Of a stretch of 64,000 bases of DNA, positions 49,664 through 62,897 are shown in pieces. The first letter of the stretch is position 1; every line of letters begins with the position of its first letter. The DNA is from Petrolisthes cinctipes (lineage: Eukaryota; Arthropoda; Malacostraca; Decapoda; Porcellanidae). The stretch is from positions 405,001-469,000 of the forward strand of contig JAWQEG010001432.1 in the NCBI GenBank assembly GCA_033782935.1, given 5' to 3'. A program made the translations under genes and the position numbers. The notes beneath the pieces were generated by a model. It saw nothing but the letters and a program-made list of their open reading frames with translations. It was not told the origin of the DNA and did no database searches.

Positions 49664-52600
49664 GTACAGATCGCTTCCAGGACCCAAAAATCTCGAATTT
49701 TCGGGTGTTTTGAGCCTGAATTTGAGATATAAACGGGTACAAAAGATGCATGCACATATCGACTTTGGACACTTAAAATATCGATTTTTAGCATGTTTTG
49801 AGCCTATATTTTGAAAACACTCTAGCACTGAGTAGGCATGTACAAATCGCTTCTGGGAACCAAAAATATCAAATTTTCGGGTGTTTGGAGCCTGAATTTG
49901 AGATATAAACGGGTACAGAAGATGCATGCACATATCGACTTTTGGGCACCGAAAATATCGATTTTAAGCATGTTTTGGGTCTATATCTTGAAAACATTCT
50001 AACTAGGAGTAGGCATGTACAGATCGCTTCCAGGACCGAAAAATACCGAATATTCGGGTGTTTTGAGACTGAATTTGAGATATAAACGGGTACAGAAGAT
50101 GCATGCACATATCGACTTTTGGGCACCTAAAAGATCGATTTTCAGTATGTTTTGGGCCTTTATTTTGAAAATACTCTAACACAGAGTAGGCATGTACAAA
50201 TCGCTTCTGGGACCCCAAAATATCGAATTTTCGGGTGTTTTGAGGTTAAATTTGAGATATAAACGGGTACAGAAGATGCATACACATATTGAGTTTGGGC
50301 ACCTAAAATATTTATTTTCAGCATGTTTTTGGCCTGTATCTGAGTAGGCATGTACAGATCCCTTCTGGGACCCCAAAATATCGAATTTTCGGGTGTTTTG
50401 AGCATTAATTTTAGATATAAACGGGTACAGAAGATGCATGCACGTATTGACTTTGGGCACCTAAAATATCGATTTTCAGCATGTTTTGGGCCTTTATTTT
50501 GAAAATACTCTAACACGGTGTAGGCATGTACAGATCGCTTCTGGGACCCCTAAATATCAAATTTTCGGGTGTTTGGAGCCTTAATTTGAGATATAAACGG
50601 GTACTGAAGATGCATGCATATATCGACTTTTGGGCACCGAAAATATCGATTTTGAGCATGTTTTGGGTCTGTATCTAGAAAACATTCTAACTAGGAGTAG
50701 GCATCTACAGATCGCTTCCAGGACCCAAAAATACCGAATTTTCGGGTGTTTTGAGCCTGAATTTGAGATATAAACGGGTACAGAAGATACATGCACATAT
50801 CGACTTTGGACACTTAAAATATCGATTTTTAGCATGTTTTGAGCCTATATTTTGAAAATATTCTAGCACTGAGTAGGCACGTACAGATCGCTTCTGGGAC
50901 CCCAAAATATCGAATTTTCGGGTGTTTTGGGCCTTAATTTGAGATATCGACTTTGGGCAATTAAAATATCGATTTTTAGCATGTTGTGGGCCTGTATTTT
51001 GAAAATACTCTAACACGAAGTAGGCATGTACAGATCGTTTCTGGGACCCAAAAATATCAAATTTTCGGGTGTTTTGAGCCTGAATTTGAGATATCAACTT
51101 TGGGCACCTGAAATATCGATTTTTAACATGTTTTGGGCCTATGTTTTGAAAATATTTTAGCAATGAGTAGGTATGTACAGATCGCTTCTGGGACCCCAAA
51201 ATATTGGATTTTCGGGTGTTTTGAGCCTAAATTTTATATATAAACGGGTACAGAAGATGCAAGCACATATTGACTTTGGGCACCTAAAAGATCGATTTTC
51301 AGCATGTTTTGGGCCTATATTTTGAAAATACTCTAACACGGAGTAGGCATGTACAAATCGCTTCTGGGACCCCAAAATATCGAATTTTCGGGTGTTTTGA
51401 GGTTAAATTTGAGATATAAACGGGTACAGAAGATGCATACACATATTGAGTTTGGGCACCTAAAATATCTATTTTCAGCATGTTTTGGGCCTGTATCTGA
51501 GTAGGCATGTACAGAATCCCTTCTGGGACCCCAAAATATCGAATTTTCGGGTGTTTTGAGCCTTAATTTTAGATATAAACGGGTACAGAAGATGCATGCA
51601 CGTATTGACTTTGGGCACCTAAAATATCGATTTTTAGCATGTTTTGGGCCTTTATTTTGAAAATACTCTAACACGGTGTAGGCATGTACAGATCGCTTCT
51701 GGGACCCCAAAATATCAAATTTTCGGGTGTTTGGAGCCTTAATTTGAGATGTAAACGGGTACAGAAGATGCATGCACATATCGACTTTTGGGCACCTAAA
51801 AGATCGATTTTCAGTATGTTTTGGGCCTGTATTTTGAAAATACTCTAACACGGAGTGGGCATGTACAGATCGCTTCTGGGACCCCAAAATATCGGATTTT
51901 CGGGTGTTTTGTTCCTGAATTTTAAATATAGACTTTAGGCACCTAAAATATCGATATTTAGCATGTTTTGGACCTATATTTTGAAAATATTCTAGCACTG
52001 AGTAGGCATGTACAGATCGCTTCTGGGACCCAAAAATATCAAATTTTCAGGTGTTTTGAAACTGAATTTGAGATATAAACGGGTACAAAAGATGCATGCA
52101 CATATTGACTTTGGGCACCAAAAATATCGATTTTCAGCATGTTTTGGGCCTGTATTTTGAAAATACTCTAACACGGAGTAGGCATGTACAGATCGCTTCT
52201 AGGACCCCAAAATATCGAATTTTCGGGTGTTTTGGGCCTTAATTTGAGATATCGACTTTGGGCACCTAAAATATTTTTTTTTAGCATGTTTTGGGCCTGT
52301 ATCTTGAAAATACTCTAACACGAAGTAGGCATGTACAGATCGCTTCTGGGACCCCAAAATATCGAATTTTCGGGTGTTTTGAGCCTAAATTTGAGATATA
52401 AACGGGTACAGAAGATGCATACACGTATCGACTTTTGGGCACTTAAAAGATCGATTTTCAGTGTGTTTTCGTCCTGTATTTTGAAAATACTCTAACACGG
52501 AGTAGGCATGTACAGATCGCTTCTGGGACACCAAAATATCGAATTTTCGGGTGTTTCGGGCCTGAATTTGAGATGTCGACTTTAGGCACTTAAAATATCG

Positions 52601-55375
52601 ATATTAGAATGTTTTGGACCTATATTTTGAAAATATTCTAGCACTGAGTAGGCATGTACAGATAGCTTCTGGGACCCAAAAATATCGAATTTTTTGGGTG
52701 TTTTGAGCCTGAATTTGAGATATAAACGGGTACTGAAGATGCATGCACATATCGACTTTTGGGCACCGAAAATATCGATTTTCAGCATGTTTTGGGTCTG
52801 TATCTAGAAAACATTCTAACTAGGAGTAGGCATGTACAGATCGCTTCCAGGACCCAAAAATCTCGAATTTTCGGGTGTTTTGAGCCTGAATTTGAGATAT
52901 AAACGGGTACAAAAGATGCATGCACATATCGACTTTGGACACTTAAAATATCGATTTTTAGCATGTTTTGAGCCTATATTTTGAAAACACTCTAGCACTG
53001 AGTAGGCATGTACAAATCGCTTCTGGGACCCAAAAATATCAAGTTTTCGGGTGTTTGGAGCCTGAATTTGAGATATAAACGGGTACAGAAGATGCATGCA
53101 CATATCGACTTTTGGGCACCGAAAATATCGATTTTAAGCATGTTTTGGGTCTGTATCTTGAAAACATTCTAACTAGGAGTAGGCATGTACAGATCGCTTC
53201 CAGGACCCAAAAATACCGAATATTCGGGTGTTTTGAGACTGAATTTGAGATATAAACGGGTACAGAAGATGCATGCACATATCGACTTTTGGGCACCTAA
53301 AAGATCGATTTTCAGTATGTTTTGGGCCTTTATTTTGAAAATACTCTAACACAGAGTAGGCATGTACAAATCGCTTCTGGGACCCCAAAATATCGAATTT
53401 TCGGGTGTTTTGAGGTTACATTTGAGATATAAACGGGTACAGAAGATGCATACACATATTGACTTTGGGCACCTAAAATATTTATTTTCAGCATGTTTTT
53501 GGCCTGTATCTGAGTAGGCATGTACAGATCCCTTCTGGGACCCCAAAATATCGAATTTTCGGGTGTTTTGAGCATTAATTTTAGATATAAACGGGTACAG
53601 AAGATGCATGCACGTATTGACTTTGGGCACCTAAAATATCGATTTTCAGCATGTTTTGGGCCTTTATTTTGAAAATACTCTAACACGGTGTAGGCATGTA
53701 CAGATCGCTTCTGGGACCCCAAAATATCAAATTTTCGGGTGTTTGGAGCCTTAATTTGAGATGTAAACGGGTACAGAAGATGCATGCACATATCGACTTT
53801 TGGGCACCTAAAAGATCGATTTTCAGTATGTTTTGGGCCTGTATTTTAAAAATACTCTAACACGGAGTGGGCATGTACAGATCGCTTCTGGGACCCCAAA
53901 ATATCGAATTTTCGGGTGTTTTGTTCCTGAATTGTAAATATAGACTTTAGGCACCTAAAATATCGATATTTAGCATGTTTTGGACCTATATTTTGAAAAT
54001 ATTCTAGCACTGAGTAGGCATGTACAGATCGCTTCTGGGACCCAAAAATATCAAATTTTCAGGTGTTTTGAAACTGAATTTGAGATATAAACGGGTACAG
54101 AAGATGCATGCACATATTGACTTTGGGCACCAAAAATATCGATTTTCAGCATGTTTTGGGCCTGTATTTTGAAAATACTCTAACACGGAGTAGGCATGTA
54201 CAGATCGCTTCTAGGACCCCAAAATATCGAATTTTCGGGTGTTTTGGGCCTTAATTTGAGATATCGACTTTGGGCACCTAAAATATTTTTTTTTAGCATG
54301 TTTTGGGCCTGTATCTTGAAAATACTCTAACACGAAGTAGGCATGTACAGATCGCTTCTGGGACCCCAAAATATCGAATTTTCGGGTGTTTTGAGCCTAA
54401 ATTTGAGATATAAACGGGTACAGAAGATGCATACACGTATCGACTTTTGGGCACTTAAAAGATCGATTTTCAGTATGTTTTCGTCCTGTATTTTGAAAAT
54501 ACTCTAACACGGAGTAGGCATGTACAGATCGCTTCTGGGACACCAAAATATCGAATTTTCGGGTGTTTTGGGCCTGAATTTGAGATGTCGACTTTAGGCA
54601 CTTAAAATATCGATATTAGCATGTTTTGGACCTATATTTTGAAAATATTCTAGCACTGAGTAGGCATGTACAGATCGCTTCTGGGACCCAAAAATATCGA
54701 ATTTTTTGGGTGTTTTGAGCCTGAATTTGAGATATAAACGGGTACTGAAGATGCATGCACATATCGACTTTTGGGCACCGAAAATATCGATTTTCAGCAT
54801 GTTTTGGGTCTGTATCTAGAAAACATTCTAACTAGGAGTAGGCATGTACAGATCGCTTCCAGGACCCAAAAATCTCGAATTTTCGGGTGTTTTGAGCCTG
54901 AATTTGAGATATAAACGGGTACAAAAGATGCATGCACATATCGACTTTGGACACTTAAAATATCGATTTTTAGCATGTTTTGAGCCTATATTTTGAAAAC
55001 ACTCTAGCACTGAGTAGGCATGTACAAATCGCTTCTGGGACCCAAAAATATCAAATTTTCGGGTGTTTGGAGCCTGAATTTGAGATATAAACGGGTACAG
55101 AAGATGCATGCACATATCGACTTTTGGGCACCGAAAATATCGATTTTAAGCATGTTTTGGGTCTGTATCTTGAAAACATTCTAACTAGGAGTAGGCATGT
55201 ACAGATCGCTTCCAGGACCAAAAAATACCGAATATTCGGGTGTTTTGAGACTGAATTTGAGATATAAACGGGTACAGAAGATGCATGCACATATCGACTT
55301 TTGGGTACCTAAAAGATCGATTTTCAGTATGTTTTGGGCCTTTATTTTGAAAATACTCTAACACAGAGTAGGCAT
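49664..55375. repeat. HOR-4: 2012-bp 12-mer higher-order repeat, about 2.3 copies
   Basis: The clean unit is 52834-54845: 176, 177, 177, 158, 176, 177, 147, 176, 147, 177, 146 and 178 bp, summing to 2012. The copy at 49664-52833 is the same 12-mer with 1158 bp of additional satellite (50528-51685). A third copy starts at 54846 and runs for three monomers to about 55375 before the order changes. Marks include 'ctagaaaacattctaac', 'cgcttccaggacccaaaaat' and 'aaaatattttttttttagc'. The copies are very similar by eye. Confidence 0.87.
50528..51685. repeat. 1158-bp block of satellite inserted in the first HOR-4 copy
   Basis: Seven monomers (50528, 50705, 50881, 51028, 51175, 51351, 51509) lie between two adjacent positions of the 12-mer. 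The part around 50580-51200 matches 48420-49040 at an offset of 2158 bp, including 'ggcatctacagatcgcttcc', 'ggcacgtacagatcgcttc' and 'gaaatatcgatttttaac'. The part 51300-51685 repeats the local order at 50140-50528. So the insert is local array sequence copied or looped in, not foreign DNA. Confidence 0.8.
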
Positions 55376-56796
55376 GTACAGATCGCTTCTGGGACCCCAA
55401 AATATAGAATTTTCGGGTGTTTTGGGCCTTAATTTGAGATATCGACTTTTGGCACCTAAAATATCGATTTTTAGCATGTTTTGGGCCTATATTTTGAAAA
55501 TATTCCAGCAATGAGTAGGTATGTACAGATCACTTCTGGGACCCCAAGATATCGAATTTTCGGGTGTTTAGGGCCTTAATTTGAGATATCGACTTTGGGC
55601 ACCTAAAATATCGATTTTCAGCATGTTTTGGGCCTGTATTTTGAAAATACTCTAACACGGAGTAGGCATGTACAGATCGCTTCTGGGACACCAAAATATC
55701 GAATTTTCGGGTGTTTTGAGCCAGAATATGAGATATAAACGGGTACTGAAGATGCATCCACATATTGACTTTGGGCACCTAAAATATCGATTTTCAGCAT
55801 GTTTTAGGCCTGTATTTTGAAAATACTCTAACACAGAGTAGGCATGTACAAATCGCTTATGGGACCCCAAAATAACATATTTTCGGGTGTTTTGGGCCTT
55901 AATTTGAGATATCGACTTTGGGCACCTAAAATATCGATTTTTAGCATGTTTTGGGCCTGTATTTTGAAAATACTCTAACACGAAGTAGGCATGTACAGAT
56001 CGCTTCTGGGACCCAAAAATATCGAATTTTAGGGTGTTTTGAGGTTGAATTTGGGATATAAACGGGTCCAGAAAATGCATACACATATTGGCTTTGGGCA
56101 CCTAAAATATCGATTTTCAGCATGTTTTGGGCCTGTATCGGAGTAGGCATGTACAGATCGAATCTGGGACCAAAAAATATCGAATTTTCGGGCGTTTGGA
56201 GACTGAATTTGAGATATAAACGGGTATAGAAGATGCATGCACATATCGACTTTTGGCACCTAAAATATTGATTTTCTGTATGTTTAGATCCTGTATTTTG
56301 AAAATACTCAAACGCGGAGTAGGCATGTACAGATCGCTTCTGGGACCCCAAAATATCGAATTTTCGGGTGTTTTGGGCCTGAATTTGAGATATTAACTTT
56401 AGGCACCTAAAATATCGATATTTAGCATGTTTTGAACCTATATTTTGAAAATATTCTAGCAATGAGTAGGTATGTACAGATCGCTTCTGGGTCCCCAAAA
56501 TATTGAATTTTCGGGTGTTTTGAGCCTGAATTTAAGATATAAACGGGTACAGAAGATGCATGCGCATATTAACTTTGGGCACCTAAAATATCGATTTTCA
56601 GTATGTTTTCGGCCTGTATTTTGAAAATACTCTAACACGGAGTAGTCATGTACAGATCCGTGCAGGGACCCGAAAATATCGAATTTTCGGGTGTTTTGGG
56701 CCTGAATATGAGATATCGACTTTGGGCACCTAAAATATCGATTTTTAGCATGTTTTGGGCCTGTATTTTGAAAATATTCTAGCACTGCATAGGCAT
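55376..56796. repeat. Patchwork satellite region
   Basis: Monomers begin at 55376, 55523, 55670, 55846, 55993, 56151, 56327, 56474 and 56650. Short 147-bp monomers alternate with full ones. No stable period, and nothing other than satellite is visible. Confidence 0.8.
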
Positions 56797-57014
56797 GTAC
56801 AGATCGCTTCTGGGACCCCAAAATATCGAATTTTCGGGTGTTTGGAGCCTGAATTTGAGATATAAACGGGTACAGAAGATGCATGCACATATCGACTTTG
56901 GACACTACGGGTGCAGAAGATGCATACACATATCGACTTTTGGGCACCTAAAAGATCGATTTTCAGTATGTTTTGGGCCTGTATATTAAAAACACTCTAA
57001 CACGGAGTAGGCAT
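56797..57014. repeat. 218-bp monomer with out-of-register internal duplication
   Basis: The monomer runs normally to 'catatcgactttggacact' near 56906 and then restarts at 'acgggtgcagaagatgcat', so the gggt-cagaagatgcat-cacatatcgac segment occurs twice. The excess over a normal monomer is 42 bp. The second part carries variants (gtgcag, gcatacac) of a different monomer type. This is the only junction I found that breaks the monomer register by duplication. Confidence 0.82.
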
Positions 57015-58524
57015 GTACAGATCGCTTCTGGGACCCCAAAATATCGAATTTTCGTGTGTTTTGGGCCAGAATTTGAGATATCGACTTTGGGCACCTCAAA
57101 TATCGATTTTTAGCATGTTTTGGGCCTGTATTTTGAAAATATTCTAGCACTGCTTAGGCATGTACAGATCGCTTCTGGGACACCAAAATATCGAATTTTC
57201 GGGTGTTTTGAGCCTGAATTTGAGATATAAACGGGTACAGAAGATGCATGCTCATATCGACTTTTGGGCACCTAAAATATCGATTTTGAGCATGTTTTGG
57301 GTCTGTATCTTGAAAACTTTCTAACCAGGAGTAGGCATGTACAGATCGCTTCTAGGACCCAAAAATATAGAATTTTCGGGTGTTTTGAGCCTGAATTTGA
57401 GATAGAAACCGGTACTGAAGATACATGCACATATCGACTTTGGTCACCGGAAGTATCGATTTTTAGCATGTTTTAAACCTATATTTTTAAAACATTCTAG
57501 CACTGAGTAGGCATGTACAGATCGCTTCTGGGACCGAAAAATAGAGAATTTTCGAGTGTTTTGAGGTTGAATTTGGGATATAAATGGGTGCAGAAGATAC
57601 ATACACATATTGACTTTGGGAACCTAAAATATCAATTTTCAGCATGTTTTGGGCCTGTATCTGAGTAGGCATGTACAGATCGCTTCTGGGACCAAAAAAT
57701 ATCGAATTTTCGGGTGTTTTGAGCCAGAATTTGAGATATAAACGGGTATAGAAGATGCATGCACATATCGACTTTTGGGCACCTAAAATATCGATTTTCT
57801 GGATTTTTTTGGCCTGTATCTTGAAAACATTCTAACTTGGAGTAGGCAAGTACAGATCGCTTCAAGGACCCAAAAATACCGAATTTTCGAGTATTTTTAG
57901 CCTGAATTTGAGATATAAACGGGTACAGAAGATGCATGCACATATCGACTTTGGACACTTAAAATATCGATTCTTAGCATGTTTTGAGCCTATATTTCGA
58001 AAATATTCTAGCACAAAGTAGATATGTACAGATCACTTCAGGGACCCCAAAATATCGAATTTTCGGGTGTTTTAAGCCTGATATTGAGATATAAACGGGT
58101 ACAGAAGATGCATGCACATATCGACTTTGGACACTTAAAATATCGATTTTTAGCATGTTTTGAGCCTATTATTTGAAAACATTCTAGCACTGAGTAGGCA
58201 TGTACAGACCGCTTCTGGGACCGAAAAATATCGAATTTTCGGGTGTTTTGGGCATGAATTTGAGATATCGACTTTGGGCACCTAAAATATCGATTTTTAG
58301 CATGTTTTGGGCCTGTATTTTGAAAATATTCTAACTAGGAGTAGGCATGTACAGATCGCTTCTAAGACCCAAAAATATAGAATTTTCGGGTGTTTTAAGC
58401 CTGAATTTGAGATATAAACGGGTACATAAGATGCATGCACATATCGACTTTGGACACTTAAAATATCGATTTTTAGCATGTTTTGAGCCTATATTTTGAA
58501 AACATTCTAGCACTGAGTAGACAT
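57015..58524. repeat. Patchwork satellite leading into HOR-5
   Basis: Monomers begin at 57015, 57162, 57339, 57515, 57673, 57850, 58026, 58202 and 58349. The stretch near 57339-57470 contains the 'gatagaaaccggtactg' and 'ctttggtcacc-gaagta' variants that elsewhere precede the divergent block, but the divergent block itself is absent here. The 58026 monomer is the 'gcacaaagtagatatg' type. Confidence 0.8.
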
Positions 58525-61500
58525 GTACAGATCGCTTCTGGGACCGAAAAATATCGAATTTTTGGTTTTGTGGTTGAATTTGAGATATAAACGGGTGCAG
58601 AAAATGCATACACATATTGACTTTGGGCACCTAAAATATCGATTTTCAGCATGTTTTGGGCCTGTATCTGTGTAGGCATGTACAGATCGCTTCTGGGACC
58701 CCAAAATATCGAATTTTCGGGTGTTTGGAGCCTGAATTTGAGATATAAACGGGTACAGAAGATGCATGCACATATCGACTTTTGACACTTAAAATATCGA
58801 TTTTTACCATGTTTTGAGCCTATATTTTGAAAATATTTTAGCACAAAGTAGATATGTACAGATCACTTCTGGGACCCCAAAATATCGAATTTTCGGGTGT
58901 TTTAAGCCTGAATTTGAGATATAAACGGATGCAGAAGATGCATACACATATCGACTTTTGGGCACCTAAACGATCGATTTTCAGTATGTTTTGGGCCTGT
59001 ATATTAAAAATACTCTAACACGGAGTAGGCATGTACAAATCGCTTCTGGGACCCCAAAATATCGAATTTTCGGGTGTTTTGGGCCTGAATTTGAGATATC
59101 GACTTTGGGCACCTATAATATCGATTTTTAGCATGTTTTGGGCCTGTATTTTGAAAATATTCTAGCACTGCGTAGGCATGTACAGATCGCTTCTAGGACC
59201 CCAAAATATCGAATTTTCGGGTGTTTTGGGGATAAATTTGAGATATCGACTTAAGGCACCTAAAATATCGATTTTTAGCATGTTTTGGGCATATATTTTG
59301 AAAATATTCTAGCACTGAGTAAGCATGTACAGATCGCTTCTGGGACCCAAAAATATCGAATTTTCGGGTGTTTTGACCCTGAATTTGAGATATAAACAGG
59401 TATTGAAGATGCATGCACATATCGACTTTTGAGCACCTAAAATATCGATTTCGAGGATGTTTTGGGTCTGAATCATGAAAACATTCTAACTTGGAGTAGG
59501 CAAGTACAGATCGCTTCAAGGACCCAAAAATACCGAATTTTCGGGTATTTTGAGCCTGAATTTGAGATATAAACGGGTACAGAAGATGCATGCACATATC
59601 GACTTTGGACACTTAAAATATCGATTCTTAGCATGTTTTGAGCCTATATTTCGAAAATATTCTAGCACAAAGTAGATATGTACAGATCACTTCAGGGACC
59701 CCAAAATATCGAATTTTCGGGTGTTTTAAGCCTGAATTTGAGATATAAACAGGTACAGAAGATGCATGCACATATCGACTTTGGACACTTAAAATATCGA
59801 TTTTTAGCATGTTTTGAGCCTATTATTTGAAAACATTCTAGCACTGAGTAGACATGTACAGATCGCTTCTGAGACCGAAAAATATCGAATTTTTGGGTGC
59901 TTTGTGGTTGAATTTGAGATATAAACGGGTGCAGAAAATGCATACACATATTGACTTTGGGCACCTAAAATATCGATTTTCAGCATGTTTTGGGCCTGTA
60001 TCTGTGTAGGCATGTACAGATCGCTTCTGGGACCCCAAAATATCGAATTTTCGGGTGTTTGGAGCCTGAATTTGAGATATAAACGGGTACAGAAGATGCA
60101 TGCACATATCGACTTTTGACACTTAAAATATCGATTTTTACCATGTTTTGAGCCTATATTTTGAAAATATTTTAGCACAAAGTAGATATGTACAGATCAC
60201 TTCTGGGACCCCAAAATATCGAATTTTCGGGTGTTTTAAGCCTGAATTTGAGATATAAACGGATGCAGAAGATGCATACACATATCGACTTTTGGGCACC
60301 TAAACGATCGACTTTCAGTATGTTTTGGGCCTGTATATTAAAAATACTCTAACACGGAGTAGGCATGTACAAATCGCTTCTGGGACCCCAAAATATCGAA
60401 TTTTCGGGTGTTTTGAGCCTGAATTTGAGATATCGACTTTGGGCACCTATAATATCGATTTTTAGCATGTTTTGGGCCTGTATTTTGAAAATATTCTAGC
60501 ACTGCGTAGGCATGTATAGATCGCTTCTAGGACCCCAAAATATCGAATTTTCGGGTGTTTTGGGGATAAATTTGAGATATCGACTTAAGGCACCTAAAAT
60601 ATCGATTTTTAGCATGTTTTGGGCATATATTTTGAAAATATTCTAGCACTGAGTAAGCATGTACAGATCGCTTCTGGGACCCAAAAATATCGAATTTTCG
60701 GGTGTTTTGACCCTGAATTTGAGATATAAACAGGTATTGAAGATGCATGCACATATCGACTTTTGAGCACCTAAAATATCGATTTCGAGGATGTTTTGGG
60801 TCTGTATCTTGAAGACATTCTAACTTGGAGTAGGCAAGTACAGATCGCTTCTAGGACCCAAAAATACCGATTTTTCGGGTGTTTTGAGCCTGAATTTGAG
60901 ATATAAACGGGTACAGAAGATGCATGCACATATCGACTTTGGACACTTGAAATATCGATTTTTAGCATGTTTTGAGCCTATATTTTGAAAACATTCTAGC
61001 ACTGAGTACACATGTACAGATCGCTTCTGGGACCGAAAAATATCGAATTTTTGGGTGTTTTGTGGTTGAATTTGAGATATAAACAGGTGCAGAAAATGCA
61101 TACACATATTGACTTTGGGCACCTAAAATATCGATTTTCAGCATGTTTTGGGCCTGTACCTGAGTAGGCATGTACAGATCACTTCTGGGACCCCAAAATA
61201 TCGAATTTTCGGGTGTTTGGAGCCTGAATTTGAGATATAAACGGGTACAGAAGATGCATGCACATATCGACTTTTGACACTTAAAATATCGATTTTTACC
61301 ATGTTTTGAGCCTATATTTTGAAAATATTTTAGCACAAAGTAGATATGTACAGATCACTTCTGGGACCCCAAAATATCGAATTTTCGGGTGTTTTAAGCC
61401 CGAATTTGAGATATAAACGGATGCAGAAGATGCATACACATATCGACTTTTGGGCACCTAAAAGATCGATTTTCAGTATGTTTTGGGCCTCTATATTAAA

Positions 61501-61848
61501 AATACTCTAAGACGGAGTAGGCATGTACAAATCGCTTCTGGGAACCCAAAATATCGAATTTTCGGGTGTTTTGGGCCTGAATTTGAGATATCGCCTTTGG
61601 GCACCTAAAATATCGATTTTTAGCATGTTTTGGGCCTGTATTTTTAAAATATTCTAGCACCCCGTAGGCATGTACAGATCGCTTCTGGGACCCCAAAATA
61701 TCGAATTTTCGGGTGTTTTGAGCCTGAATTTGAGATATAAACGGGTACAGAAGATGCATGCACATATCGACCTTTGGGCACCTAAAATATCGATTTTGAG
61801 CATGTTTTGGGTCTGTATCTTGAAAACATTCTAACTAGGAGTAGGCAT
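58525..61848. repeat. HOR-5: 8-mer (1331 bp) and 7-mer (1158 bp) higher-order repeat
   Basis: Units begin at 58525 (155, 176, 177, 147, 147, 177, 176, 176 bp = 1331), 59856 (158, 176, 177, 147, 147, 177, 176 = 1158) and 61014 (partial, 158, 176, 177, 147, 177). The second unit lacks the 'cacaaagtagatatg' monomer seen at 59680. Marks include 'tgtgtaggcatgtacagatc' (58675, 60009), 'gggataaatttgagatatc' (59230, 60564) and 'aacttggagtaggcaag'. The first monomer of unit 1 is 3 bp short ('tttttggttttgtgg' near 58560). Confidence 0.86.
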
Positions 61849-62897
61849 GTACAGACCGGTTCTAGGACCCAAAAATATAAAATTTTCGGGGGTTTTGAGC
61901 CTGAATTTGAGATAGAAACCGGTACTGAAGATACATTCACATATCGACTTTGGTCACCTGAAGTATCGATTTTCAGGATGTTTTGGCCCTATATTTTGAA
62001 TGTATTCTAGCATTGTGTAAGCATGTTCAGATTGCTTCTGAGACCCAAAAATATCGAATTTTCGGGTGTTTTGAGCCTGAATTTGGGATATAAACGGGTA
62101 CAGAAGATGAATGCATATATGGATTTTGGGCACATAAAATATCGGTTTTCAGCTTGTTTTGGGTCTGTATTTTGAAAATATTTTAAGATTGAGTAGGCAT
62201 TTACAGATCCCTTCTGAGAACAAAAAGTATCGAATTTTAAGGTGTTTTAAGCCTGAATTTTAGGATACAAGCGAGTGCTGATGATTCATGCACATATCGA
62301 TTTTGGGCACCAAAAATTGCGATTTTCAGCTTATTTTGGGCCTGTATTTTGAAAATATTCTAACACTGAGTACAGATCGCTTCTGGGACCCCAAAAAATC
62401 AAATTTTCAGGTGTTTTTAGCCTGAATTTGGGATATGAACGGGAACAGAAGATGCATGCTGATATCGACTTTGATCACCTATAATATCGATTTTAAGCAT
62501 GTTTTGGGCCTGTAATATGAAAATATTCTAGCACTGACTATGCATGTGGAGAATGCTTCTGGGATCCAAAAATATCAAATTTTCAGGTGTTTTGAGGCTG
62601 AATTTGGGATATAAACGGGTACAGAAGATGCATGAACATTTTGACTTTGGGCACCTAAAATATCGATTTTTAGTATGTTTTGGCCCTATATTTTGAATTT
62701 AATCTACCACTGGGTAAGCATGTACAGAGAGCTTTTAAGAGCCAAAAATACCGAATTTTCTGGTGTTTTGAGAATGAATTTGGGATATAAACGGGTACAG
62801 AAGATGCATGCACATATCGACTTTGGACACTTAAAATATCGATTTTTAGCATGTTTTGAGCCTATATTTTGAAAATATTCTAGCACAAAGTAGATAT
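61849..62897. repeat. Divergent monomer block, copy D
   Basis: Monomers begin at 61849, 62025, 62201, 62370, 62546 and 62722. They carry the same ordered variants as copies A and B ('gcatgttcagattgcttc', 'ggcatttacagatcc', 'catgtggag', 'gggtaagcatgtacagag'), although more than 49 kb away. The 62201 monomer is 169 bp because 8 bp are missing at 'acactgagtacagatcgc' near 62364 and one base is added near 62261. Confidence 0.85.
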
